Part shown: piece after piece, positions 55,186 to 64,000 of the stretch | Layout of the letters: each line of letters starts with the position of its first letter | How positions within the stretch are numbered: the first letter of the stretch is position 1 | Position numbers and translations under genes: made by a program | The notes under the pieces: generated by a model | The model's database searches: none | What the model saw: the letters and a program-made list of their open reading frames with translations, nothing else | What the model was told of the DNA's origin: nothing | From: a virus | Direction: 5' to 3' (one strand) | DNA length: 64,000 nucleotides | IMG/VR virus record: IMGVR_UViG_3300042564_002302 | Coordinates: 1-64,000 of that record

Positions 55186-57578
55186 TGGCAGATCCAACAC
55201 AGTTTAAAACAGCAAAGATAAATAATCGCACACCTGCGACTACTGAGTCATTTCACTTTAGGTATGTTGTTACAAAAGATGACGGAACAAAGATTGAGGG
55301 TAATACAGCCTCAGTAGATATATCAACAATAGGCAACGGTGTTGCACCTGCAGCAGTAACAGGGTTAACATATACTCCAAAAGCTGGAGATATGATTTTT
55401 AAATGGAATGCAAATACTGAAGGCGACCTAGACGGATACGAAATAACAATATCTGACGGTACAGATATAACAACAAATTTTAAAACATTTAAGCTAAACG
55501 CCACAACCTACACACTTGCACGATCCGAAATCATATCAATATTTGGTATAGCTCTTCAAACTATTAGATTTTCTATAAAGGCAGTAGATACTGGTGGAAA
55601 TAAATCAGCTGCAGCAACTGTTGTAGTTCAATTAGTTGATGATACAGATGGAACTGGTTCACTTAAAACAACAAGCACCCCAGTTCTTACAGCTGGAATT
55701 GAAAGCCTCAGCGTTACTTGGGACGGAAAAGCGGTTGGCAATGTTGCATACTCTGTAAATATAGATAGAGTAGAAGCCACAGTTACACCTGGAAATAAAA
55801 CAATTATTTTTACAGGGGCAAGTACTCAAACACTAAGCGGTCTTACTGGTGGAATAACATATACAGTTTACCTAAAAGCATATGATAAATTTGGTAGAGT
55901 TTCTGCTCAATCAACCCCAGCGTCTATTGAGGTAAGAGCAGTTCCAGCAGCAGAGCCAGAAACACCAAAGGTTGTAAATGCTGCAGCACTTACTGCAACA
56001 GGTGTATTTGCTGGAATTAATCTGACATGGAACGGAACATTTGCAGACAGCTCTACAAAACTTACAGGTTTTGATGCACTAGATGTATATGCGGCTACTG
56101 CTGCAGATGCTGCAACATTTACATTTGTAGGATCATTTAACTCTACTGGGACACAAACAATATTTATACCAGTAAATGGAACAACTATTGCTTATGGTGT
56201 TACATCATATTTTAAAGTAAAAACAAGAGTAGTTGCTGGATCAACTCCTGCTACAACATACCCAGCGTCAGCATTTGGAACGGTGCTAACTGCAACTGGA
56301 ACTCCACAAAGAGCATCAGAAACAGACCTGGGACCAGGAGCTGTCACTATTGCTAAGCTCAAGGGAAATGTTTTAGTATTTGATAATATTAAAGCTGGAA
56401 CTTTAAGTGCAGCATCATTCTTTAGAGTTGGGGCAATGAATCAGCCAGATGGTTTTTCATCTTCGGGCGCAAGAATTGAAATGTCTAGCTCTACTGCAAA
56501 TATAATATCCGTAGTAAATCCATTAAATGATCAAACAGTTTCTTTTCCAGACAGGCCAATTCAGCCTGGTCTATCCGTATACCTTTCTGGACAAAGCCCA
56601 ACATTTCAAGCAGATTTAAGTGGAAACGTAAAAATAGATTTATCTCAAAGTGCTAGCTCAACATTTACAGCTGGTTCTACTGGAGCAAACAAATTTGTTG
56701 TAATGGGTAAGACTGAAATAGATGCTGTTAATACATCTGGCATATACGTGGGAAATGATTTTAGCTCAGCACCATTTAGAGTTGCATTTAATGGTAATTT
56801 AAAAGCAACCCAGGCAGATATTACTGGTGAAGTAAAAGCAACAAGTGGAAAAATTGGTGGATGGAATATTGTTGGTGACCAGATAAGATCTATGCCATCT
56901 GGAACAGATTCTATAACTACTGGCACTGTTACAAAGTACCCAATGGTTATTGATGCCGCCACACAAACAATTCAATTTAATCAAGGGCAAGCAGGGTCCT
57001 TCGTCCTTGATGTAGATTCTGTCACTGTTCCAAATACAGCTACTGGATCATACTCTGGCACTGGTGTTGAGGTTGTTGACGGTGAAGTTGTTGATGATCA
57101 GCATGCCGCCTATTCATATTTTTATGAAAGTGGATCTTCTACGTCAACAACAGCAGAAACAATTTCTATTAAAAGATATAATACTGCTGGAAATATTCAG
57201 CCAAAAATAACATTATCAACTGGTGCAAATGGATTTTTACAACTATATAATAGAAGTAATCCTACAGGAAACGTTCTTGAAACTTCATACATATTGTTAA
57301 AAGATGGTGGAGTTGTTATATCTACACAAAAAGGTTTTCAGATTAAGGGTATGTCTACTGCCGCTCACCACGGATATACAAACTCTCTATATGGTTTAAC
57401 AGGAGTAAGCGGAGAGGCTGGTGCAATGCTAGTTGCTAAATCAGACGGAACAGTATCTCGTGGTAGAGCAATATTTAAAACAACTGGTAAAGAAGTAAAT
57501 ATTACTTCAACTTCAATTTCAAACGTATGGCGTGGTGTAGGTTTGGAAGGGGACCTACTGTTTAGCACAAACAACTAG
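55185..57578 (+). CDS. FN3-domain tail tip protein (797 aa)
   Basis: Three fibronectin-type III-like units lie at about residues 45-150 (VTGLTYTPKAGDMIFKWNAN), 165-255 (GIESLSVTWDGKAVGNVAYS) and 265-370 (GVFAGINLTWNGTFADSSTK). Next come the central tail-fibre J-like segment (LGPGAVTIAKLKGNVLVFDN, FFRVGAMNQPDGFSSSGARI) and a C-terminal part with GKIGGWNIVGDQIRSMPSG. It is likely the central fibre contacting the host cell. Confidence 0.8.
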   Translation: MADPTQFKTAKINNRTPATTESFHFRYVVTKDDGTKIEGNTASVDISTIGNGVAPAAVTGLTYTPKAGDMIFKWNANTEGDLDGYEITISDGTDITTNFKTFKLNATTYTLARSEIISIFGIALQTIRFSIKAVDTGGNKSAAATVVVQLVDDTDGTGSLKTTSTPVLTAGIESLSVTWDGKAVGNVAYSVNIDRVEATVTPGNKTIIFTGASTQTLSGLTGGITYTVYLKAYDKFGRVSAQSTPASIEVRAVPAAEPETPKVVNAAALTATGVFAGINLTWNGTFADSSTKLTGFDALDVYAATAADAATFTFVGSFNSTGTQTIFIPVNGTTIAYGVTSYFKVKTRVVAGSTPATTYPASAFGTVLTATGTPQRASETDLGPGAVTIAKLKGNVLVFDNIKAGTLSAASFFRVGAMNQPDGFSSSGARIEMSSSTANIISVVNPLNDQTVSFPDRPIQPGLSVYLSGQSPTFQADLSGNVKIDLSQSASSTFTAGSTGANKFVVMGKTEIDAVNTSGIYVGNDFSSAPFRVAFNGNLKATQADITGEVKATSGKIGGWNIVGDQIRSMPSGTDSITTGTVTKYPMVIDAATQTIQFNQGQAGSFVLDVDSVTVPNTATGSYSGTGVEVVDGEVVDDQHAAYSYFYESGSSTSTTAETISIKRYNTAGNIQPKITLSTGANGFLQLYNRSNPTGNVLETSYILLKDGGVVISTQKGFQIKGMSTAAHHGYTNSLYGLTGVSGEAGAMLVAKSDGTVSRGRAIFKTTGKEVNITSTSISNVWRGVGLEGDLLFSTNN

Positions 57579-57586
57579 GGTATATT

Positions 57587-60500
57587 ATGGCAGGCAAAGC
57601 ATACATAAAAAACTCAAGTACTCAATGGAAGATTATAAAAAAGGCTTATTATAAAGTAGGTCAGTCATGGGTTCCAATTCAGAAAGCATACGTAAAAGTA
57701 GGCAACCTTTGGAAGAAGGTATTTGACTCTGCATCACAGGCACCAATTGGCACACTTACAAGAATTCTTTATAAAGGGTATGCTCAAAATGGTGGAGTAT
57801 ATGTAGGGGATCTTCCAAGCTCATGGGTAACAATGGGTCCAGATACATCAACATGGGGAACTGGAACCACCTATCTTTGGGGTGAAGACGGAACTTGGGA
57901 CGCAAACGGCGGAACAATTTCATTCTACAGAAGAGGGTTTTACTACAATACCACAAATGATAGAAATACATATACTTTAATTACTGGAACTAATGCTGAG
58001 GGAAATGTTGACGCAGGCGGAGGTGGAGATAAGCTTCGTAATGCCTCTGGCTATATCTCTGACTATGATAATAAATACTTATGGTATGTTACATCTGCAA
58101 CAAATACTGCTGGAGTAACTGGTTTTTCGGCAGCTAACCCGACATTTGTTACAAAGCAGTCACCTGATTTTTCTAATAGTAACTACGACAATTTCTATTT
58201 TGACACTCCAGATTCAATACCGTCTGGCGGAACTGTTAAGTTTAACTTCTATATTGCAGATGAGTGGTACAGAAGAATAGATAAGTCTCTATCGTATATG
58301 GAATTTGCAATATTGGATAATGCAAATGACGGATTTGAGTCTGGAACAAAAATAGGCTCAAATGTACTTATGAGCTCAGTAACGACAAGCACAACTAATG
58401 ATGTTTTGTATGGGTCATATGATTTTACAGTACCAGCATCATCTACGTACCTTGGTAAATATTTAGCAGCTAGAATGTTTTTGAGAAATAGTTATACTGA
58501 GTGGTACATATATACTCCAGTAGAATCTAATACTCAAGTTAGCACTTCCCCTATCACAGCCACGCCAGTTATTGATGTTCTACCAACAATAACAAAAAAA
58601 GATTCATATCAAACACAAGGTTATAATCTTACTGGAAATGTAGGCAGATGGACTCCAGATGCTACTAGCGTTGAGTATGGATGGCAATATTCTGCAAACG
58701 GTACTACTGGCTGGACAGATGTTAGATATGCACAATATTTTCCTGGATCTGGAATGGTATACCCAGTGTTTGTTGGTTCAGCATCTTCTGAAGGGGGCGG
58801 ATATGATTATCTAATCCCAACTACATTCTATACCAACTCAACTGGAACAACCACGCCATCAGAAACAAAGTACTTGAGATTTTGGTCACAAGGCGCTGTC
58901 AATGGTGTCAAGGCCGCAAAGACATACACTGCTGCTTTAGGGCCAATATACAAAGCTCCTACTGTTCCAGGAACTCCAGATATTGCATATTATGAGCAGG
59001 GAACCGTTTCTGGAAATATAACAGCTGGTTTTGTTTGGGATGCTTCAACTTCGTTCTATAGGTATGAGATTGAAAGAAAAACTGGTGGCGGAGTATGGAA
59101 TACAATAGCAACAGGAATTACAACAAATGGTGGGTATTTTTCAAAGTATACTGTAAGCGTACCACTTGGCACAGCAACGTACAGAATTGTTGCCGTAAAT
59201 GAAGATGGTGTCAAAGCATATTCAACAGAAGTAGTATTTACTGCCTCTGGATTGCCAGGAGCATTTAATATAACATCTGCAGTTAAAGACATTCAGTATG
59301 CTGGTTTATTTCAAAACTATAGAGATGTTAAGACATACTGGGGTGCTTCAACAAATGCAGAGCTGTATGCTGTAAGATATCAAGGTACAAATACTGCTCC
59401 AGGAACTCCAGGAAGAGAGTCAACATGGACTGAAGTTCAGCCTGAATTTAATGAATGGAGCTATACAACAGATGCTCCAGCAACAGATGACACCAGAGCT
59501 AATCTTAGGTATATGAAAACTACTGGATTAACTTATTCGTACGGAACTTGGTATATTACAACCTCTGGTAATCATAAACTTAATATTGGACAGGCAGTCT
59601 ATGTACAATGGCCTTCAGCAAGCTCTAGCAATGATGGTGTTTATATATTACAAGGCGCATCTGGAACGTCTCTATCAATAACAGCAAAAAGCTACGCTCC
59701 AGTTACATATTCATCAACAGATAGACCTGAAGTATCGGTTGGTTGGTTAACAGCATCTGATTACCCATCGCTTAGCCCAACAGCATTTTATGGAGGAGAA
59801 AGACAGGCTGACGTCTACACCTACTATCGTGTAGCTGTTCGTGCAGAAAATTCCGCATCATTAGCAGAGCTTAATCCAACATATAGTAATGGTGGAACAT
59901 CTACAAATATTCAATGGTTTGAATTAACTGGAACAGCGCCGTCTGGACTATCTATATCTGAAGATTCAAAAACTTCAACGTCTGTAAATATAACAGCATC
60001 CTATACTAGCACTGGAAGCTCAGCCTTTTCAAAATATCAATGGTCTACTAATGGAACTAATTGGACTGACGACACAACGTCTCCAGTAAATGTAACTGGG
60101 TTAACAGCAGACACAACATATACTATTTATGTTAGGGCTGTAAATGCAGAAGGTTTAGCAAGTGAATATAAAACATTATCTGTTACAACAAAAGCTGGTG
60201 TCGGGGCTTTTAACCTTGGAACAGTTACAAAGGGTAAGCTTGGTGCTAGCGTAGCAAGCAAGAGAAGAATTTCAGCAACATTTACAAACCCTACTAACGC
60301 TGCATATTATGAAATGGAAGTTCAGGCAACAAACACCGAACCAGATACAATACCAAGGACATGGGCTACCCTAGTTTCATTTGCAACAGCATCTCTAATA
60401 TCAAAGCCAACTAGTGGAGATCCTACTTTAACCTATGATGCAAATAATTATAAATATTATAGGGTGGCAGTTCGTGCAACGCCAAGTCCATATGATACAA

Positions 60501-61918
60501 CACAAGCAACTTTTAATAATGGTGGAACATCTGATTCGCCTGTTTATGTTGATGCTGCTGGAACAGCACCAAATGCTGTTACAATGCCAGACACAGCTAC
60601 AGTTACAAAAAATAGCTTAAGCATTGATTATACGCTTCCAACTGGAACTAATACAGGTTCAGCTGCACTATCTACAACTGAATATAAAAATGGAAGCTCT
60701 GGAACATGGACTGCTACAACCGCAGATCCGCTAGTTATATCAAGCTTGGAAGCTGGAACAGATTATACAATTTATATGCGTACTACAAATTTAGATGGAC
60801 TGACAAGCTCAGAAGCAAGTAAGACATATACAACAACTAAGGTTCCATTAGCATTTACTGTTAACAGTATGACATTTACAGATGGAACGGCAGCTACAAT
60901 TGCTGTTAGCAAAGAAATAGCTGTTACCACATCAAATACTTCCTGGACACTTGGTACAGACACAGATACAGCATATTCAGGGGCTGATAAGTATAGAACA
61001 GAAGCGTGGTCATCTAATGCAACTACAATGACATATCCAGGAGGTTCATCTGCTTCTCCTGGGTATACATTTAGAGGAATAAATAAGTATGACTATAGCA
61101 CTTATACTGGATATGGCACATTAAATGTAAGGGTTTCTGGAACTAGCCCAGTACCAAAAACAAAAATCTCATGGAATGCATCAACAAATGCTAAAAGTTA
61201 TACATTTGATTATAAAATTGGTGCACTTACAACTACATATACGTCAGTCGCTCAAACAGACACATTTTATGAGTGGTCTTGGAATAGCTCTATTTTAGAT
61301 ATTACTTTAGTAAAAGTAACAGCATGGAGTAATAATGATGGAACTGGAGACTCTGTCGTAGGAACATTTGCAGCAGGTGCTATAAAAACTGGAAAGCCAA
61401 CTGAGACCTGGGGTACTTCTGTTACTAAAACTGCAACTATTGCTAAGCCATTTGTTTCCCCAACCGCAACAACACCAACACCATCTTTCAGCAGATTTTG
61501 GCAGACTGCTACCACAACAACAAGACAGCAGGGTCTCAACTGGTATTGGAATAATCCAACAGTTAACGATGACGGTCAAATTTTTGGCTGGGACTGGGAA
61601 GTTAGAGTTTCAGATGTTACAAATTATACTGTTGAGCCACACAGATGGGGTTGGGCCACATGGACTGGAAGAACAGGAATTCCATCTGGAACAAATAGGG
61701 GAATGCAGCCATACAATGCAACAAAAGGATATACAGCGCTTGTGTATTCTGGCTCTGGTTCAACAAACAATAACGTTACTGGATCCCCATTTCACAATAG
61801 AATTAGATCTACAAATGATCTTCCTTCATCTAACTCGCTTAGATATGGAAGAATTCGTGTAGTTCTTAAGGGCACCAATGGATCTTATTATCCACAAAGC
61901 TGGTCAGGAAATGTATAA
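57587..61918 (+). CDS. giant FN3-repeat tail protein (1443 aa)
   Basis: The N-terminus holds three copies of an A..KVG..W..I/V motif (KAYYKVGQSWVPIQKAYVKV). At least five FN3-like repeats follow (e.g. TAPSGLSISEDSKTSTSVNI with GLTADTTYTIYVRAVNAEG; AVTMPDTATVTKNSLSIDYT with TDYTIYMRTTNLDGLTS). Aromatic-rich C-terminus. Probably a long side fibre or tail tip extension. It is followed by three small coiled-coil genes. Confidence 0.8.
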   Translation: MAGKAYIKNSSTQWKIIKKAYYKVGQSWVPIQKAYVKVGNLWKKVFDSASQAPIGTLTRILYKGYAQNGGVYVGDLPSSWVTMGPDTSTWGTGTTYLWGEDGTWDANGGTISFYRRGFYYNTTNDRNTYTLITGTNAEGNVDAGGGGDKLRNASGYISDYDNKYLWYVTSATNTAGVTGFSAANPTFVTKQSPDFSNSNYDNFYFDTPDSIPSGGTVKFNFYIADEWYRRIDKSLSYMEFAILDNANDGFESGTKIGSNVLMSSVTTSTTNDVLYGSYDFTVPASSTYLGKYLAARMFLRNSYTEWYIYTPVESNTQVSTSPITATPVIDVLPTITKKDSYQTQGYNLTGNVGRWTPDATSVEYGWQYSANGTTGWTDVRYAQYFPGSGMVYPVFVGSASSEGGGYDYLIPTTFYTNSTGTTTPSETKYLRFWSQGAVNGVKAAKTYTAALGPIYKAPTVPGTPDIAYYEQGTVSGNITAGFVWDASTSFYRYEIERKTGGGVWNTIATGITTNGGYFSKYTVSVPLGTATYRIVAVNEDGVKAYSTEVVFTASGLPGAFNITSAVKDIQYAGLFQNYRDVKTYWGASTNAELYAVRYQGTNTAPGTPGRESTWTEVQPEFNEWSYTTDAPATDDTRANLRYMKTTGLTYSYGTWYITTSGNHKLNIGQAVYVQWPSASSSNDGVYILQGASGTSLSITAKSYAPVTYSSTDRPEVSVGWLTASDYPSLSPTAFYGGERQADVYTYYRVAVRAENSASLAELNPTYSNGGTSTNIQWFELTGTAPSGLSISEDSKTSTSVNITASYTSTGSSAFSKYQWSTNGTNWTDDTTSPVNVTGLTADTTYTIYVRAVNAEGLASEYKTLSVTTKAGVGAFNLGTVTKGKLGASVASKRRISATFTNPTNAAYYEMEVQATNTEPDTIPRTWATLVSFATASLISKPTSGDPTLTYDANNYKYYRVAVRATPSPYDTTQATFNNGGTSDSPVYVDAAGTAPNAVTMPDTATVTKNSLSIDYTLPTGTNTGSAALSTTEYKNGSSGTWTATTADPLVISSLEAGTDYTIYMRTTNLDGLTSSEASKTYTTTKVPLAFTVNSMTFTDGTAATIAVSKEIAVTTSNTSWTLGTDTDTAYSGADKYRTEAWSSNATTMTYPGGSSASPGYTFRGINKYDYSTYTGYGTLNVRVSGTSPVPKTKISWNASTNAKSYTFDYKIGALTTTYTSVAQTDTFYEWSWNSSILDITLVKVTAWSNNDGTGDSVVGTFAAGAIKTGKPTETWGTSVTKTATIAKPFVSPTATTPTPSFSRFWQTATTTTRQQGLNWYWNNPTVNDDGQIFGWDWEVRVSDVTNYTVEPHRWGWATWTGRTGIPSGTNRGMQPYNATKGYTALVYSGSGSTNNNVTGSPFHNRIRSTNDLPSSNSLRYGRIRVVLKGTNGSYYPQSWSGNV

Positions 61919-61929
61919 TATGATACAAT
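61914..61929 (+). promoter_or_regulatory. TATAAT / TACAAT promoter pair before the small coiled-coil genes
   Basis: TATAAT (61914-61919) overlaps the end of the FN3 gene and TACAAT lies at 61924-61929; the ribosome site ATGGAGAT precedes the ATG at 61951. Confidence 0.4.
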
Positions 61930-61950
61930 TCTATAAGAATGGAGATATAA

Positions 61951-62175
61951 ATGAGTAATGAATTAAGTAATCAGGATAAGCAGTACATAATTAATCAAAA
62001 GATCAGGTTCCTTAGAGAGCAGATATATAATGCTGATGTTGATATTCAGCTTGCACAAGCTCAGGAAATTCCAGATACAGAGCAGGTTGAGCTCTATACT
62101 CAGTATAAAGTTGACTGGAACGCAAAAATTGTTGTTCTTGAGGCAATCCTTCAAGAATTGCTAAATGCTCAATAA
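61951..62175 (+). CDS. small coiled-coil protein A (74 aa)
   Basis: MSNELSNQDKQYIINQKIRF then REQIYNADVDIQLAQAQEIP and KIVVLEAILQELLNAQ: an all-helical heptad-like protein. It shares start pattern and length with the next product (NEEKAGIIDQHIRSLDYAIY), suggesting a diverged tandem pair. Function unknown. Confidence 0.65.
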   Translation: MSNELSNQDKQYIINQKIRFLREQIYNADVDIQLAQAQEIPDTEQVELYTQYKVDWNAKIVVLEAILQELLNAQ

Positions 62176-62177
62176 AA

Positions 62178-62186
62178 TGGTAGAAT
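62178..62186 (+). promoter_or_regulatory. TGGTAGAAT promoter
   Basis: TGG-TAGAAT just after the stop of coiled-coil protein A; the ribosome site GTGGAGGC precedes the ATG at 62202. Confidence 0.4.
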
Positions 62187-62201
62187 ATACGTGGAGGCAA
62201 A

Positions 62202-62426
62202 ATGACTACATCACTTACAAATGAAGAAAAGGCTGGCATAATTGACCAGCATATTAGAAGCCTGGACTATGCTATCTATGGCCTTGAGCTAGATAAGATT
62301 GAGGCACAAGCCGCCTCTCCAGTAGATGCTACTGCTGTTACTAACGCTACAGCAAGAATTACATCTCTAACTGCCAAGAGAACAGCTCTTGTGGCAGAAA
62401 AAGACTCATTGTCTTTAGAAGAATAA
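62202..62426 (+). CDS. small coiled-coil protein B (74 aa)
   Basis: MTTSLTNEEKAGIIDQHIRS, ELDKIEAQAASPVDATAVTN and RITSLTAKRTALVAEKDSLS: two helices linked by an Ala-rich turn. Likely a paralogue of protein A by length and N-terminal pattern. Strong ribosome site GGAGG. Confidence 0.65.
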   Translation: MTTSLTNEEKAGIIDQHIRSLDYAIYGLELDKIEAQAASPVDATAVTNATARITSLTAKRTALVAEKDSLSLEE

Positions 62427-62441
62427 TAGAAAAGAGATAAA

Positions 62442-62630
62442 ATGGAAAAAGCGGAACTAATCATTGCCGCTCTACAACAGCGCATGGGAGATCTTGTTTC
62501 TAATTATGAGACTCAGATTGCTATGCTAAGAGCAGAAATTACTTACATGATGAATGAACAATCTCAAAAAGAAAAGGACACTGCAGACTATAATGCTGAA
62601 TTACTTCAAAAGGTCGAAGAGCTCTCCTAA
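62442..62630 (+). CDS. small coiled-coil protein C (62 aa)
   Basis: MEKAELIIAALQQRMGDLVS, YETQIAMLRAEITYMMNEQS and a charged tail ending LLQKVEELS: one long amphipathic helix. Its 3' end overlaps the start region of the next gene. Confidence 0.6.
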   Translation: MEKAELIIAALQQRMGDLVSNYETQIAMLRAEITYMMNEQSQKEKDTADYNAELLQKVEELS

Positions 62631-63015
62631 CCTTGATGAGGTTAAATCCCTTACTGGAAAAGCTTATATGATATCTGGCATGTTCTATAGAACAGAGTCT
62701 GGAAACTTTTATATCAAGTCTAATAAAAGGTATAAGGTTTACTCAGAAAGATGCCTGCAGTCTTGGGCAACACCAGTAATCAACTCTAAGTTTGCCAATA
62801 TATCACATATACCTTACGCAGGAGTTCTTGGTTTTAGAGATGGAACCATTATTCATAACCTAGCAGATGGTAAAATATATATAGTGTCTGACAATCAAAA
62901 GAGGCAAATAAAGACTCCAGACGCCTTCCCAGAAGGCTGGATTGAGCAGTACAAGATATTGGTTAGCGAAAGTGAAGCCAATCTACACAAGGATGGTGCA
63001 GATATAAATGCCTGA
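62593..63015 (+). CDS. unknown virion-associated protein (140 aa from the ATG at 62593)
   Basis: KAYMISGMFYRTESGNFYIK, VLGFRDGTIIHNLADGKIYI and VSDNQKRQIKTPDAFPEGW form a pattern (GxLI.....D.K.Y.V....+R.I..p.aF) seen in phage and actinobacterial surface proteins. An ATG at 62554 in the same frame would add 13 residues within the previous gene; the start is undecided. It overlaps the next gene by 8 bases. Confidence 0.6.
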   Translation: MLNYFKRSKSSPNLDEVKSLTGKAYMISGMFYRTESGNFYIKSNKRYKVYSERCLQSWATPVINSKFANISHIPYAGVLGFRDGTIIHNLADGKIYIVSDNQKRQIKTPDAFPEGWIEQYKILVSESEANLHKDGADINA

Positions 63016-63460
63016 TATTGTAGTTCCTACATTTAGTGCTAATGATCCATTAGATTATGGTAAGCTAACTCAGCTAGCAACAGCCATAACATTGGTAAAT
63101 GCTGCTATTCCAAAGCCTGAAGTAAAAACAGATCCAACAACTGGAACTGAAGTTGCTGTAAAAACTCTTACAAAGACAAGCCCTTCTCCAATAAAGGTAC
63201 CCTTTGATAAGCTTAATGTAAGATATGAAGGGGATATCATCGACCTTGGTGTAACATTTAAATCAACACCCAAGATCTTTTTGACAGTCACATATCCAGC
63301 AACAACTACTACAAATAGAATTGTTGTAGCAAACGTAAAGTCTGCTACACCATCTTCGTTTAAGCCTGAGTATTTTGTATTCCAATGGGGAGCAAAATCA
63401 TCTCAGTCTGGAACAGGAAGCTTTACAATTGATTGGTTAGCAATAGGAGAAATAGCTTAA
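63008..63460 (+). CDS. H-type-lectin-like protein (150 aa)
   Basis: FKSTPKIFLTVTYPATTTTN, SSFKPEYFVFQWGAKSSQSG and FTIDWLAIGEIA match the H-type lectin arrangement (F...P.v.lt...., v.nvt..sF.......I.WiA.G). The N-terminal part carries a trimerisation-like helix (YGKLTQLATAITLVNAAIPK). It probably binds N-acetylated sugars at the host surface. Confidence 0.75.
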   Translation: MPDIVVPTFSANDPLDYGKLTQLATAITLVNAAIPKPEVKTDPTTGTEVAVKTLTKTSPSPIKVPFDKLNVRYEGDIIDLGVTFKSTPKIFLTVTYPATTTTNRIVVANVKSATPSSFKPEYFVFQWGAKSSQSGTGSFTIDWLAIGEIA

Positions 63461-63463
63461 CTA

Positions 63464-63742
63464 ATGAAGAGTGGTTACCAGCCATTAAAAAGCTGGCACC
63501 AACGAAATAGAAGTATAAGTCAGAATGGTTACGTTCTGATATGGGTGCCAGAACATCCCAAAGCCTTTGCAGGAGGCTGGTATTACGAACACGTTTTAGT
63601 GATAGAGAAAGAGATAGATAGATTGATTAATCATTTTGAGTCAATTCATCATATAGATGAGAACAAACAAAACAATCAATCATATAATTTATTTTTGTGC
63701 AGTAGGTATCAGCACGACAAAGCGCATAAAAGATGTGCTTGA
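63464..63742 (+). CDS. HNH-endonuclease-like small protein (92 aa)
   Basis: The C-terminal FESIHHIDENKQNNQSYNLF and CSRYQHDKAHKRCA contain the H-H-[IV]-D-x-N-K-x-N-N core of HNH_3-type nucleases, with YYEHVLVIEKEIDRL the preceding segment. There is no DNA-binding domain (NUMOD) visible, so it is a minimal version. Homing or packaging roles are possible; its place at the end of the structural block is compatible with a free-standing homing gene. Confidence 0.8.
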   Translation: MKSGYQPLKSWHQRNRSISQNGYVLIWVPEHPKAFAGGWYYEHVLVIEKEIDRLINHFESIHHIDENKQNNQSYNLFLCSRYQHDKAHKRCA

Positions 63743-63767
63743 CAATAATAAGACAATAACATAGAAT
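63739..63767 (+). promoter_or_regulatory. consensus promoter TTGACA-N17-TAGAAT
   Basis: TTGACA overlaps the stop codon of the HNH gene; 17 bases; TAGAAT. Transcript start near 63774, followed by the hairpin at 63779-63796. Confidence 0.8.
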
Positions 63768-63778
63768 ATAAGAAAGGC

Positions 63779-63796
63779 GACGAAGAGTCGTCTTTT
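63779..63796 (+). terminator. hairpin with T-run in the leader of the phosphoesterase gene
   Basis: GACGA, loop AGAG, TCGTC then TTTT; a second overlapping pairing is ACGA (63780-63783) with TCGT. It lies directly after the predicted transcription start, so it may be an early terminator or attenuator, or a 5' stabilising hairpin. Confidence 0.5.
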
Positions 63797-63815
63797 CGTC
63801 GTAGTTAGGAATACA

Positions 63816-64000
63816 ATGACAGAAGCAAAGAACGACCTTAAATGGATGATGGTTAGTGACGTTCACTTTCCAAGACATGATCCTAGAAAGGTCGAGTTGT
63901 TCTTAAAGGTTATGAAGTGGTTTAAGCCACATGCAGTTGACCTATTAGGAGACATCGACGATGCTGACTCTACAAGTAGATGGTCAGCTGAACATCCACT
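63816..64000 (+). CDS. metallophosphoesterase (partial, runs off the window)
   Basis: ATG at 63816: MTEAKNDLKWMMVSDVHFPR then KPHAVDLLGDIDDADSTSRW. SDVHFPRHD (Asp15, His17) is the DxH motif and LLGDIDDAD the GDxxD motif of calcineurin-like phosphoesterases. The frame is open to the window edge, so length and remaining motifs (GNH, H) are unseen. Such enzymes in phages may act on nucleic-acid ends or cyclic nucleotides. Confidence 0.85.
   Translation, partial: MTEAKNDLKWMMVSDVHFPRHDPRKVELFLKVMKWFKPHAVDLLGDIDDADSTSRWSAEHP

Overview
This window looks like one contiguous piece of a tailed double-stranded DNA phage genome (Caudoviricetes, long-tailed siphovirus type), AT-rich throughout. The probable host is an actinobacterium. 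That inference rests on a tail protein with four PASTA (peptidoglycan-binding) domains, a flavin-dependent thymidylate synthase, a B12-type ribonucleotide reductase, a secreted lysozyme-like enzyme, promoters that place an ATG at or within a few bases of the predicted +1 (leaderless mRNA is common in Actinobacteria), and palindromes resembling actinobacterial Crp/GlxR operators. No terminase, polymerase or integrase is visible, so those genes must lie outside the window.

Layout. (1) 58-5008, minus strand: an early-type region of about 20 tiny genes in short operons, many joined by TAATG or ATGA overlaps. Each operon has its own compact promoter, usually TGTCAG-N10-TATAAT, and most carry a TGTGA-N6-TCACA palindrome upstream. 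Several products are cysteine-rich mini-proteins; others are small membrane or acidic proteins. (2) 5050-5723: a tRNA-Ile(UAU) flanked by three tiny membrane-protein genes, then a zinc-finger-like mini-gene. (3) 5846-7628, minus: an operon with lysozyme-like enzyme, unknown, thyX and unknown, ending in a structured element. (4) 7632-10660, plus: a GT-B glycosyltransferase and a class II ribonucleotide reductase. (5) 10705-35452, plus: tail fibres and adhesins, including collagen-like proteins, a fibre with a cupredoxin-like end, two duplicated Gly-rich adhesin/partner cassettes, lectin-like proteins, a PASTA-Hint protein, and a run of four 2OG-Fe(II)-oxygenase-like proteins. (6) 35512-44061: head genes and connectors (portal, protease-scaffold, major capsid protein, connectors, major tail protein), with strong terminators after the capsid and tail-tube genes. 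(7) 44181-63015: tail assembly chaperones with a -1 frameshift site, a 1856-residue tape measure, the tail hub, FN3 tail-tip proteins and small coiled-coil proteins. (8) The right end holds an H-type-lectin-like protein, a small HNH protein and the start of a metallophosphoesterase.

How it fits together. RNR and ThyX supply deoxynucleotides. The tRNA matches frequent AUA codons. The left arm probably encodes host-takeover factors under a common promoter architecture that could sense a host CRP-family regulator. The plus-strand block builds the virion, and its oxygenase-like and glycosyltransferase genes could modify virion proteins or host surface. The strongest candidates for something undescribed are the helically phased CRP-like sites in the left arm, the oxygenase cluster beside collagen-like fibres, and the PASTA-Hint and cupredoxin fibre domains.
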